Part shown: positions 34,915 to 45,590 of the stretch, piece by piece
Numbering within the stretch: position 1 is the stretch's first letter
Layout: every line of letters begins with the position of its first letter
Origin: Siphonodentalium dalli
Lineage: Eukaryota > Mollusca > Scaphopoda > Gadilida > Siphonodentaliidae
Reading direction: 5' to 3'
Assembly (NCBI GenBank): GCA_032622095.1
Contig: CP136069.1
Span: 126,315,450-126,379,449 of the forward strand
Length of the DNA: 64,000 nt
The notes under the pieces: model-generated
What the model was told of the DNA's origin: nothing
Database searches by the model: none
The model's input: the letters and a program-made list of their open reading frames with translations, nothing else
Position numbers and translations under genes: made by a program

Positions 34915-35265
34915 ATAGATAATTGGTTTTTCCTTTTTCCGGTTGTGACAATTGGCAGTAGGTCCCTGTTGCGGATATCTATTTGCGGATGTCCCCGAAT
35001 TCGCGGAGGTCGCCTAAAATGGTCGAAATATGTTGATTTTGATGAGGGAACGGGTGCGTATATGTCAATTGATACATATTTTAAACAAATAACGACACGA
35101 TCATCATAATAGTGGTTTGTTTCATTCTATCAATCATATCATGATCATGATAATACGGAACAAGTCTTGCGACTTTTCGTCCCAATAACATTATTTGCAA
35201 TGCTTGTTTACAAATATGTGTATCGTCATTCTATATTTACTTATTAATTTACTTTAGTAAAAAGG
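34915..35265 (-). repeat. Dispersed repeat copy B with a LINE 3' tail
   Basis: This is the inverted relative of 25976-26310. It contains both the outer repeat (CCGGTTGTGACAATT and CGTGTCGTTATTTG inverted) and the last ~130 bases of the LINE (GAACAAGTCTTGCGACTTTT inverted relative to copy A). Only a simple-repeat remnant replaces the (ATG)n tail. Confidence 0.65.
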
Positions 35266-35289
35266 GAAATAGTATTCAACCAACTGATA

Positions 35290-35640
35290 AATAGCCTGTT
35301 GTGACAATTCGCAGTAGGTCCCTGTTTGCGGACATCCACTAAAATGGTCGAAATATGTTTATTTTAATGAGGGAACAGGTGCGTATATGTCAATTGATAC
35401 GTATTTTAAACAAATAACGACACGATCAAGATAATAGTGGTTTGTTCTATCAATCATCTAAAATTCGCTGGATTGATAGTTGCAGTATGTGACTATTATG
35501 ACCGCATTAATTGCTTTCAATGTTTAGATGCATTCATGTAACCAATATATTTAACATTTTATAATTTATATTTATGCGTAATAATATAATCTTGAGGGCG
35601 TTAACATTTCTAATTATGGTTTTCTTGTTGTAGATTGCTT
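35290..35640 (-). repeat. Dispersed repeat copy C without the LINE
   Basis: This is adjacent to copy B in the same orientation. It joins TCCAGCGAATTTTAG directly to ATGATTGATAG (read on the minus strand). It thus lacks the LINE sequence present in copy A between 25310 and 26095, and looks like an empty insertion site. Confidence 0.65.
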
Positions 35641-36325
35641 ACGGGCAAACAGTTACCTGTGAGTGATTCACAATATATTGAATCACGACAAGCCAATGTT
35701 ACAAAAGAATTAACCAATCATAAGTTGAAAGGTGATCGCTTATCAGAGCTATCCAATCGGTACACGGATTGCTAAGTTGATGACCACTTGTCTGCGCAAA
35801 GTTAACTAATAAACTGTTCGTTTGTAGAGTGTGTATGTAAGTACAAGTCAGTGTAATATCGAGTACTACAACCAATTTGGTATCATTGTTTTCACAAATT
35901 ACAACCATTCAGTTTGTGAAAACAAAATATTATTTTGATGGTATAACATTATATATATTGTGCCATCCTATGATTTCAAACTGATCCGCTACTCTTATCA
36001 TAACACATCGAGGCAGGAACGTTTATCAGGGTGTCGGCGCCCACTTCTCGTGGCTAAATATAAAGCATGTCGACATACACGCCGATCTAACCCCAAAGGC
36101 TTTAAGCAATACGTGAATATACATCGCGCCGAGATGCTACCTCTATTAGACCACAACAATAATTATTATCAAACTTCAATATATATGATTCGAGTATGAA
36201 GTACGAACATATCGAAGTACATTTCTAATCATATCGTTGGGTACGAAAATATCCAAGTACTGACCTTTTTATTCATATTTCACACATTCGCCCATACCCC
36301 ATTGACAAATAAAACACGATCACAG
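35641..36325. other. Unassigned stretch
   Basis: No gene or repeat is recognised. The first of two similar words, GTACGAACATATCGAAGTAC, lies at about 36201. Confidence 0.35.
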
Positions 36326-36329
36326 AAAC

Positions 36330-38420
36330 ACACATAGAGGGTGTAATAAGTCGGCGTTGAATGTCGTTGAACAGTAATCTACTTCGACCTTTTCGTGGAC
36401 GAGTTTCTGGTATTCATATTTAGATGGGAATATTCCATTATTCATAAATCAGTCAGAAACATTGAAAGATTGTATTTTTTTTCTAATAACATGAAAGGGT
36501 CGCTAACAAATCCGGAACTGGGGCTCCTGAAAAGTAAATATTGATAAGCATTGAAGAGGAATATCCTTAGAGGTGTATGGTGTCCAATCGGTAGGTGCAC
36601 GAGATTCCCAGGGAAGAACAGTTTCTGCTTATGAACTTCTATCTCAACAGACATCAATCCAAGGAGACTGAGGGCCACAGCAGTTGGTCTCCTATTTGGG
36701 AGTGATTGCATATGTTTGAAGCATAGTCGGAATGACCTTTTAATTGGCAAAATCGCAGAGTCGTTGTCCAAAGGCAGTAACTCACATTCATATCGCGCCT
36801 TTGGAAGAACAATACATTTGAACAGTTTGGCCATTACTGATGGAGAACATGATTGAGTCGTCTGCGTGCCCACCAAAGAGAAGTATGTGTTTCTTATTTG
36901 TGGGCTATGAGTTGTGATCGGGTGGATGTTCTATTGAACTTTCCTTGAGTGATTCCGAGATGTGTGCATTCTGTGGCCCCACTGAGAGAATTTCCGCCGA
37001 GTTGCCATGTCCTATGCTGTTCATGCTGACGCGCTGTCTCGTTAAAGACAACAACCTTGCATTTTGTATTTGAAACCTGGAACCTCCACTTAACACTGTA
37101 CGTATGGCAGATGGGAAGCATTGTGTCGAGACCAGTTTTCGTGAGCAATGAAACTGCGATATTGTCTGCTTTGGTAGGAGCACAGAGCATGCGATATTGT
37201 CGATGTTCGTCCCAAGTTGTGAGTTCGACAGTTCTAGAAGTAAGTCGTTAACGTACACCAGATAGAAGAATGGTGAACTGACGGATCCCTGGTGAGTTCC
37301 TTGTGAAATTGGAAATGATTTCGAGATAGCGTCGTTGTATTGAACTTTGCTGGAGCAATCCTTGTGCATGTTACATGTACTTATTATCCCCAGAAGTTTA
37401 CCTTGGATTCCAAAATGGTATATAGTTTAAACAATAGTCCCGAATGCCACACGCGGTCGAAGGCCTCCGCTGAATCCAGGAAACAAACAAAGGAACGAGA
37501 ACCCATATCAGATGCAAATGTAACTGCTTCCTGTAATATGAATGATGACATTGTGCAGCTGATGTTTTTCTGAAAACCATTCTGTTGATCACTCGGAAGG
37601 TTCACAGACATGTGGTGGACTTCTCCACACACGGTTCATAATAATGGCCTCGGAAACTGTGTATAACACTGGTAATAGCATTATCGCCCGATAACTGTCA
37701 GGAATATGGTGTTGTTTTGGTTCACCTACGTACAAAGGAACAATCAGCCCCATCTTCATTTCACATGGGATGTATTAAAATTCTAGGATGGACAGCACGT
37801 TTATAAGCGAATCAGGACCATGGATGAGATGTTCGTTGGCGATATTATCAACACCTCCTGACTTATTAAGTTTCAACTTGCCCACTACGTAGCGGACATC
37901 CTTCGCCGATACATGTGCGCAACAGATCATCAGACATACCACCTGTATGATTGGGGATGAGTAATGTCTGGACAGAAGACTCGATATATTGTTCGAAAAC
38001 TGAATCTTCGTGAGAGGATTCACTATACAGTTACAAGTAGTCTCTCCGTCCCTCCAGCACACACGTGGGGTCGCGGGTCATTATACCATTGAACCTTATC
38101 TCTGATGCAACTGTCCTCCTCGCTTTGTCGGAATTCAATGATGAACATTGGTCGTTAATAGCATAGTGTTCGAGATTGTCGTAAACTTGCTGATCGTATA
38201 GAAGTGCTGAATAGGGTTTGCCATCATTGATCATGAGATGTCGACACGTGGTGGAATATTTATGCGGTGTCTCAAGTTTCTTCACTCCAGTACGGGTTTA
38301 TACATCCTGCGTGTCGCTTGCGTGCGGTCGCAAATTCAAACGCCTTTAGAAACACGTCAAAGTCAAACACTTCAATTACTCGTTTCTGTCCTAAGCTCTT
38401 CCCTTCGGCGACCCACATCT
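36330..38420 (-). pseudogene. Decayed LINE ORF2 relic (RT and C-terminal region)
   Basis: Read on the minus strand from about 38400 down, pieces in several frames give INPYWSEE and ARRTVASEIRFNGI with RDP. Next come KLNKSGGVDNIANEHLIHG, MKMGLIVPLYVGEPKQHHIP and DSYRAIMLLPVLY. The RT core follows: QQNGFQKNISCTMSSF, FLDSAEAFDRVWHSGLLFKL (motif A), QGTHQGSVSSPFFYLVYVND (motif B region) and KADNIAVSLL, where the catalytic ADD is ADN. Then come WRFQVSNTKCKVVVFN and a C-terminal part down to about 36330. There are at least five frame changes or stops. The order matches an APE-type LINE of a group different from the 3.1 kb element. The 9516-9773 fragment is a relative. Confidence 0.85.
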
Positions 38421-38539
38421 AAATACAACTGGGTAAATCAGATTAATCACCGGATCCTTACGGTACGATGCCACTCAATACCCTGATCCTCACCTATCAA
38501 AGATATAAGTCTTCGAAGGTGGGTGTCTATATTGGTCCA
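38421..38539. other. Possible remaining 5' part of the LINE relic
   Basis: Protein similarity cannot be followed with confidence here, but the relic may continue. No boundary is visible. Confidence 0.3.
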
Positions 38540-39270
38540 GGGACCTATATGTGCTACCATGGTAAATCTCGTTTAAAAGATAGGCCCTGCTGGCAGCGCT
38601 AACAAGATCTTATCGTTCTTGACTTTCTGATATCCACAAACAAAACTAACTTTATACATGTATATACCCCGAATAACACAGTTATATACATATAGCCCGG
38701 AACCCGAGCTATCTCTCAAATTTACATTAATCATTTCTTAACTCGATCATCAAAAGGCCGGCACGAATTTATCTGCGCCAAACCTAACACTTTATTTTAC
38801 AGAATAAATGACATTCTTAATTAAGTGCGCTAACGGTGTGTCGCCCAATGGCCAACGGAATAACAATCTATTTACCAATTTACAAAAACTACACCACAAC
38901 TATATGATTCACGTATGATTTTATTAATGTCGCCAGTGAGAAAGTAGCCGAAGTGAAAGCGTGCAAACGTGAGTGCTAGAATATAATAGTTATCAATATA
39001 TTGTTACTATAATGCTTGTGCTATACGTATATCTGCCTGTCTCATTCTTTTTGTTATATATACTTCCTCAATACAAAAATAAAAAAAATAAAAAAATCTT
39101 ATCGTTCTATGATCCGCTCTCCGTCTGCTGACACTGCTAACTTTGTTAACAAAATGTTACACGCTACCACGGAAATCTGTTTAAAACGTTAGGCCCTGGC
39201 AGCGCTAGCATTATCTGATCGGTCTAGCTTGAGATCCGCTCTACGCCTACTGCCACTGCTAACTTTGTTA
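38540..39270 (+). repeat. Diverged ~130-bp tandem repeat, interrupted downstream by a MITE
   Basis: Words TAGGCCCTGGCAGCGCTA, TTATCTGATCGGTCTAG, GATCCGCTCTACG and CACTGCTAACTTTGTTAAC recur at 38580-38630, 39095-39185 and 39186-39270, with a further copy at 40740-40840. The unit reaching 39270 is split by the TTAA-flanked MITE and resumes after 39718 (ACACGGAAATCTGT). Confidence 0.6.
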
Positions 39271-39271
39271 A

Positions 39272-39714
39272 CCCTTTCAGTGCCGAATCCTATTTTTGTA
39301 TCAACCCATATACCCTGTGCCAATGCATTCTCTTATATATGCGAGTCGACCATAGGTCGCCTCGCATATATAAGAGAATGCATTGGCCTAACAAATTTTC
39401 ATCATTTGTTATTATTTTTTACAATTTTTTTACAATTTTAATAATTTTTTCTTATATTCTACTCTCTTTCAGTGCCAGACTTATTTTGTAGGTTTAGTGC
39501 CAGGGAATCTTACGTTTTTCATGGGCATCAAAATTATTACTATGAATACTTGGTGATAGTTTTGAGTTATAACATGCCCCTAAGGTTTTATCCAGTTTGT
39601 TTTTAAAATCGCTATAGCATGCTTAAGCATACCCAAACAAATTTCAACCCAAAAACAAAAAAATCAAAAAAAAAATTTTAGGGCCGATGAGATCGGCCCC
39701 TGGCATTGAAAGGG
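39272..39714. mobile_element. 443-bp piggyBac-like MITE with TTAA flanks
   Basis: CCCTTTCAGTGCC at the left matches the inverted GGCATTGAAAGGG at the right, with one mismatch. TTAA is immediately outside both ends (39268-39271 and 39715-39718). TTAA target duplications and CCCTTT-type ends are hallmarks of the piggyBac superfamily. Inside are a 67-bp near-perfect palindrome (39320-39386) and a GGGCCGAT/ATCGGCCC hairpin (39681-39699). No transposase frame exists. It sits in a repeat unit whose two halves flank it. Confidence 0.75.
39320..39386. repeat. 67-bp near-perfect palindrome
   Basis: The arms start CCAATGCATTCTCTTATATA. Thirty-two bases on each side pair with a single mismatch around the 3-base loop ATA. 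Transcribed, this would fold into one long hairpin. It lies within the TTAA-flanked MITE. Confidence 0.85.
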
Positions 39715-39829
39715 TTAACACGGAAATCTGTAAATGAAAGTGTCGACGACACTGCGCATAGCTCAATTTGGGAAGGAGTTATTTTTTGGCTGAGCAATGA
39801 ATAGATTGATAAAGAGGAAGGATCGTAAA

Positions 39830-40690
39830 CTAGAGGTCACCCCGAAGATCTATATGAAGTTTGGTGATGATCGGATGAGGGATGTGGTCTGTAGGGTGTG
39901 CCAAAGGATTTCGTCGTACAAAGAGTAAATTACCAGATGGCTGCAGGCGGCCATGTTTTTCAACGAATTTCGGTAAAAATAGGAAGCTCATATCTAAAGG
40001 TCACCCGAAGATCCCTATGAAGTGTGGTGATCATCAGATGAGGGATGTGGTCTGTAGGGTGTGCCAAAGGATTTAGTCATGAAAAGAGTAAAATCCAAGA
40101 AAGCTGCAGGCGGCCATGTTTTTCATCGAAAAGTTTTCAAATTGATAGCTCCCATCTAGAAGTGATTCTAAACTCGCATGTAAATTTTCAACTAAAATTT
40201 TCCAAAAAATGCGGGCTGCGGGGTGTGCCGTTGGATTCAAATTTGAAATCCAAGATGGATGCTGGCGGCCATGTTTTTTTAACAAATTTCGGGCAAAATA
40301 GGAGACTCCAAACTTCATATTGATCTTCACCCTGAAGATCAATATAAAGTTTGGTGATGATCGAATGAGGGATGTGATCTGTAGGGCGTGCCAAAGGATT
40401 TAGTCATGCAGAGTAAAATTCAAGATGGCTGCCGGCGGTCATTTTTTTCAACGAAAATCGTTAAAATTCGATAGCTCCCATCTACAGGTGATCACAATCG
40501 TGCCGGCAAAATTTAAAACTGATCCGGCCATAATACAGACTGTAGGGTGTGCCGATGGATTCAAATTTGAAAGTTTTTCATTGAAATTCGGAAAAATCTA
40601 TAGGTCACACTGAAGCTACATATGAGGTTTGGTGAAGATCGGCTGAGGGGCGCGGCATGTAGGGCGTGCCGAAAGAAATTGTTGATGCAC
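39830..40690 (+). repeat. Tandem array of ~180-bp units with GGCGGCCATG words
   Basis: About five units share TTTGGTGATGATCGGATGAG, GTGGTCTGTAGGGTGTGCC, AAGGATTTAGTCATG and CAAGATGGCTGC directly followed by a GGCGGCCATG-type word, then TTTTTCAACGAA. The central ATGGC..GCCAT is palindromic. Diverged relatives occur at 48190-48720 and 49480-49630. Confidence 0.75.
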
Positions 40691-40739
40691 AGACGATGCA
40701 CGAGAGGCCAAACCCATGGCAATAGTTCAAACTTTACAT

Positions 40740-40840
40740 TGTAAAGTTGAGCTAAAAATGTTAAGCCCTGGTAGCGCTAACATAATCTGATATGTCTAGC
40801 TTGAAATCCGCTCTACGTTTGCTGGCAGTGCTAGGTATAG
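40740..40840 (+). repeat. Further unit of the 38.5-39.3 kb repeat
   Basis: GCCCTGGTAGCGCTAACATA, ATCCGCTCTACG and GGCAGTGCTA match the 39186-39270 unit. Confidence 0.55.
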
Positions 40841-40989
40841 GTTATAACCCAATCGGGTGAAAGGGGAATTGAGCCAATTCAATACGATGATTACCTATCA
40901 ATTACCATCCAATCAAAGGTTAATTAATTGTTTGTGATGTTACATATTCCTGTTGCACAATTAGTCAAATTCTCGTTGCGTCAGTATTA

Positions 40990-41140
40990 CTTGTGTCAGT
41001 ATTATTTATCAGCATTGTTAAAAACCATTTTGTCTCCGAATTTGAAAACGCGTCAGTATCACTTGCGTTAGTATCACTTGCGTCAGTATTATTTATCAGC
41101 ATTGTTAAACCATTTTGTCTCCGAATTTGAAAACGCGTTG
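40990..41140 (+). repeat. Two-copy tandem duplication
   Basis: GTCAGTATTATTTATCAGC, ATTGTTAAA and TTTTGTCTCCGAATTTGAAA occur twice about 85 bp apart (near 40998 and 41084), with shorter GTCAGTATCACTTGCG repeats between. Confidence 0.65.
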
Positions 41141-41334
41141 ACGTGTTTCTGGACAAAACAGATTTTTCCTTGTTTCGGCTGTTAAGGTTATTTATCGTCT
41201 TGTAGTCATAATGGAATTATCGTTCAGAACACACGACAGGAGGCAGTGTTCAAACTCCGAAGTGAAACTATTCCACATTGCATGAGGTTTGTGTGATGAA
41301 ATATCACCGACATTCGTGACAAACGAATTAACCA

Positions 41335-41337
<3 letters not shown>

Positions 41338-41393
<56 letters not shown>
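41338..41393. repeat. (TA)n microsatellite, about 56 bp
   Basis: A pure TA repeat. Its open frames on both strands are artefacts. Confidence 0.95.
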
Positions 41394-41395
<2 letters not shown>

Positions 41396-42109
41396 CCTGG
41401 ATTTTCCGCGTACATGCATATATATCATATATATGCCCATCGAATGTTACTGTGATGTCTTACCAAAATTATTTAGTCACCGACGACCGGAGGAGTCCAA
41501 AAGATGGCACAAATCCCCCAAGATTTCAAATCAAGCTCCCGCTTATGGAGTATGGTGTTCAGGGGGCAACTTGAGGTTTAGTTTAAATCAATATATACCC
41601 CTCCCCAAATACATAATAACTACTAACGTCCATCCCTCCCCAAATTACTAGCATTGACATATAAACATGAAAAATAGATTTATTGATTTATATCAAAACT
41701 TAACAAGGGAAATAAGGGAATAACAAATAATATTGTCTCCTGGAGGAGGGCTGTCAACATCAAGTAAATTCCTTAATTGTGCATTCATTCGTGTGCATTA
41801 TATATGCCCAACCTATCAAGTTCCAAAAATCGCCAAATAGTCTCTGACCCTTATATATCATTACCCAGCCTTACTCAACTAAACCATTCCAGCTCCACAC
41901 CCGCCACTCGCTAAAGCATAATAAATTGTTAAAACAAAGTATCTATGGTCATTTCAATGGATAGCTTACTTTTAGAAGTTTCCGTAACACTCGGCCCGAT
42001 GCCATTGACTTATTAAACATCCAATCGGACCATAGGTTTATTGCATGGGCTGTCCCTCTAAAGTGGGATCCTGTTCTTTATTTAAATATTTAAGGGGTTA
42101 AAACACTTC
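41394..42109. other. Unassigned stretch
   Basis: No gene or element is recognised. Confidence 0.35.
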
Positions 42110-42350
42110 CCCAAATATGTCCGTTATTTCGCCAAAGACACTTTTTCAAATATCTCCGTTATTTCGTTTATACAAATAATTTCATATTTCTATATTTCGT
42201 TCTATATTTCGCCCTATTTCGCTATTTCGCTGTATTTTCCAATTTCGATTTTTCGTTCTATTTCGCTATTTCGCTGTATTTTCCTATTTCGATTTTCGAT
42301 GTAGTTTCCTATTTCGCTTTTTCGTTTTATTTCATATTTCGATAATTCGC
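42110..42350 (+). repeat. Low-complexity TATTTCG-type repeat
   Basis: Words CTATTTCG, ATTTCGCTATTTCGCTGTA and TTTTTCGTTCTATTTCG recur about 20 times with irregular spacing, giving a strand-asymmetric T-rich minisatellite-like tract. Confidence 0.7.
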
Positions 42351-42372
42351 TATATTTGACATATTATGGGAT

Positions 42373-43384
42373 ATGGTATTATATGATACCCAACATTCTG
42401 ATATTCAGTCGAACATCACGTGCCTCCAGTGGTCGCGATTGTATGCCAATAGCCATCATATCGTGAACCCCGATGTGTTATCATTTGGTAGTCAAGCGTG
42501 TGCGTATTGCCTGAAAATGAATATCACATTCCAACGATTTCAGTTTTTTTATGAAAATCTTCTCTGTGCATTAATGTTTAGGCATACCTGGACGTGTTAC
42601 CTTAAATTGGGTAGGAAACCCCAACAGCAGCCTCGATCAAAGCAACTTAATCCACACACAAGTGAAGATGCTGGTAGAAGACATGTTCAGTAGTCAATTC
42701 GCACAAAATACGAACCGACGGAGGATTCCGAAAAATGTGCCCCGCATACGGGAAACGATGTCCATTATGGACCCCATGACACTAAAAGGGATGAAACTAC
42801 GCCCCCCCCCCCCCGCCACACGCGGGACATCACTCATCAGTAGCAGCCTTGACATACCTTGGTAATGGACCAATCCAGCTCGAGTGATGCTGGGCCTAAT
42901 ATAAAGAAAGTGTCGGTCGACACCCTAATCCATTGTGCGATGAATGTCGCATCGCCCTCAAAATCCAGGAATATAACCGGACCCCTAAACCCGACAAGAG
43001 GACGCACCAGTGGCACAGCACAATGATGTTGGTGACCCCGGTGGCCACCAAGGTACCATCTGCGGTAATCTGGACGAGGACCGTTCCTAGGTCTTCTCCA
43101 GATCTACAATGTGGGCCCACATTGGTGGGCTCACCTAGATGGTAAGAGGGCCTTCGTCGCCATGGGATGGGAGCCTGGTCGTAATGCTTCCGGAAACCCC
43201 GGACAGTCTCCCTACAGTCACCACAATGCTGTTCTTTCCCGCGCTTGGTCTTGCGACCGGGCTTTGATGGAACCCAGCCAGGTTCGATACAATTCGCGGA
43301 ACTTGCTTCGCCAGTGGGGGGGGGGGGGGGGCTACCCGCGGTCACAGCAGCCCCGCAAACCTCAGGTGCCTTCCCTATTATCAT
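42373..43384. other. Unassigned, locally GC-richer stretch with unrecognised open frames
   Basis: Frames of 106 codons (plus, 42373-42693) and 162 codons (minus, 42896-43384) are open. Both strands are open over much of 42900-43380, and both long frames cross or meet C or G runs (42801-42814, 43315-43330). I recognise no domain. Higher GC content, which lowers stop frequency, is enough to explain them. They are reported as hypothetical and not called as genes. Confidence 0.3.
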
Positions 43385-44796
43385 AAATTTTCTACAAATC
43401 AGCAGCTGATCCGGTGATTTAAATTTGCTGCATTGAAAATTATTATGCCATATCTGTTCACCCTAAGTTGGATATCCGTGCATACATTCAGTGTTAACTC
43501 GGCTATTGTCAAAAACAAAATTGTTGTCGAATTATAATGTACTGAACTTGCGATTGTGCGCTGATGTTGGTAAGTTATTCATGAATATAACAGTGCATTT
43601 CATTTTGGGTGACAACAGTTCATTTGTATACACTTACAGACGAGAACAGTGTAAGTTTTTGTGTATGTGCGTGCAAACCAGCAGAAACACAGGCTGTAAA
43701 TCCAATTATGTATTTGAGCATAAAACTGTTCCCTAGAAACAGCTAAAGTCAGCAATGCCCCGCCCACTAAGACTGCATGACTGTGGAATAATCCATTGAC
43801 CCGCTGTTTTACTGGACAATATGATAAGTACTGTGTTGGTCATCTCACTGCCTGGGCGACCATTTTAGGGGCCTTTTAGGGAATCGTGTTGGTCACCCTG
43901 CCCACAGCCTCAGCAAGGAGTCACAGGGTTTGTCATATCTGCTACTCGATGATACCTTAGGCTGTGATTAAGACTCTCGAATATTTCGACGAGAGAGTAT
44001 AGTCTAAGTTAGCCAATGTTATGCCTTGGTTATAAATATCAAACCTGTCCAAATGAAAATATATACGGTACTTTGCTTCACTCCCCTATTTCATGTTGGC
44101 CAATGTATGGTATACAATACCAATTTACTTTACAAACGTGTTTTTTTCCTGCACTCTATCCCTCTACCCACTCTTAGAACAATTTTTTTCGGATCTAACA
44201 TGTTATACCCATCTGCTAAAATAACCCTATATGGTATATATTCCGATACATTATAGTAACTTTCTTATTCCGAGAAAAGACTTAATAAAAGCATTTCAGG
44301 CTTGTTATCTTATCCCCGTTTTTGAATATATGTGTTGAGTAACTATGTCAATTTATTTATATGTGCATGTTGAATGATGTGTTCAAAAATAAAAAATATT
44401 GTCTACGCTAATGTTACGCCTCCGCGCCACGTGTAATTTATCATGAAAGACCACACACCAATCAAGCGATAAGTAGGGAATCTTGGCAATCCCAGATTTA
44501 CATGGACTCCCAATAAAAAAAACTTCATCTTCTTTTTATGACCCACCAAAATCTTCTCAATCATATAAATTTCAATAGCGGAGATTTCGATTCATTGACT
44601 TTAAATGTGATTGTTTATATTTTTCTTGGAGCAATCGTGCAGGGCGGGTTGGACATTTGCCAGTCAAATTGCCAGTGTGTGCACGCAACATACTCATTTG
44701 ACGACCCCTATCCACTGGTACATGGACGACAGCTAGAACAAGAAAACTAAGATGCATGCATCAGGTCGGCCGTGAACTATCTACCATAGAATTGTT
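43385..44796. other. Unassigned stretch
   Basis: No gene or repeat is recognised. Confidence 0.35.
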
Positions 44797-44799
44797 GTA

Positions 44800-45194
44800 G
44801 CTATCGGTTATACATTTTGGAACACCTGTCTGTATGTATGTGTGAATGCATGAATGCATGTGTGTATGTGTTATAGACTCTAACACTGCTCGACTGATCC
44901 GACTCGGATTTGGTATTTAACGTGTCAACTTGACCTCGCTCATAGGCATGTTTCTGGACCTTGACCGATCCGACTAAAAATTTGTGTGCAGGACTACTTC
45001 GATCCCGGGAGCAATATGGACGGGTCCAATTTCACGTGGGACCATGTTCCCGAACGTGCTGATATAGGCATGTTTCTGGACCAATTGAACAATAGTTTGG
45101 CCAGACGCTGTATATACTGGGTACTGTCCAGATGGAGGCGATCACCAAAAAAAATCCCTAAATAGCCCGAACGAAGTCGAGTACATCAACTAGT
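44800..45194 (+). mobile_element. Helentron-like element 1 of a head-to-tail array
   Basis: It starts with a TATACATTTTGG-like leader and CTGTCTGTATGTATG, and has diverged internal repeats (CATAGGCATGTTTCTGGACC near 44940, recurring near 45064). It ends with a weak hairpin AGCCCGAACGAAGTCGAG followed by CAACTAGT. The next element starts at the following base. The 5' limit is approximate. Confidence 0.5.
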
Positions 45195-45590
45195 CTCATA
45201 TATATTTTGAAGACCTCTGTTTGTTTGTTTGTTTGTTTGTCTGTCTGTCTGTCATTTATACAAATCTACGATTCTCGACCGATCGGGACGAAACTTGGTA
45301 CGTGTGTGTAGTTTGACCAGGCGGTGAACGATGTCGTATTGGCGAGCCCGTGCGGCGCCCGCTTCGCGCATGCGCAGACGAGATCTCGGAAACGGGTGGA
45401 GCTATCGACTTGAAATTTGCTATGTGAATGTATCTTGCCCCGGATACGAATTTTATCGGGTCGCCGAGCCCGTGCGACACCAGCTTCGCGCATGCGCAGA
45501 CGAGATCTCGGAAACGGGTAGAGCGATCGAAATTTGGTTTTTGAATAGCCCGGATGAATAGCCCGGACAACGTCGGGCTCATCGGCTAGT
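45195..45590 (+). mobile_element. Helentron-like element 2
   Basis: It begins CTCATATATATTTTGAAGAC, then a (TGTT)n/(TCTG)n tract (45217-45253), a leader with CGACCGATCGGGACGAAACT, two 122-bp-type units and the 3' hairpin GCCCGGACAACGTCGGGC, ending in ATCGGCTAGT. A short hairpin followed by CTAGT is like the 3' ends of non-autonomous Helitron2/Helentron elements. The assignment is inferred from this resemblance. Confidence 0.6.

Noticed and set aside
41192-41651. Frames with long alternating Ile/Tyr runs
   Set aside because: These are translations of the (TA)n microsatellite.
42896-43320. Possible tRNA-like B box (GGTTCGATAC near 43281)
   Set aside because: No matching A box at the right distance and no cloverleaf arms.
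42896-43384. 162-codon minus-strand open frame
   Set aside because: It has no recognisable domain, the opposite strand is also open, and it meets a poly(G) run. Locally higher GC content explains it.
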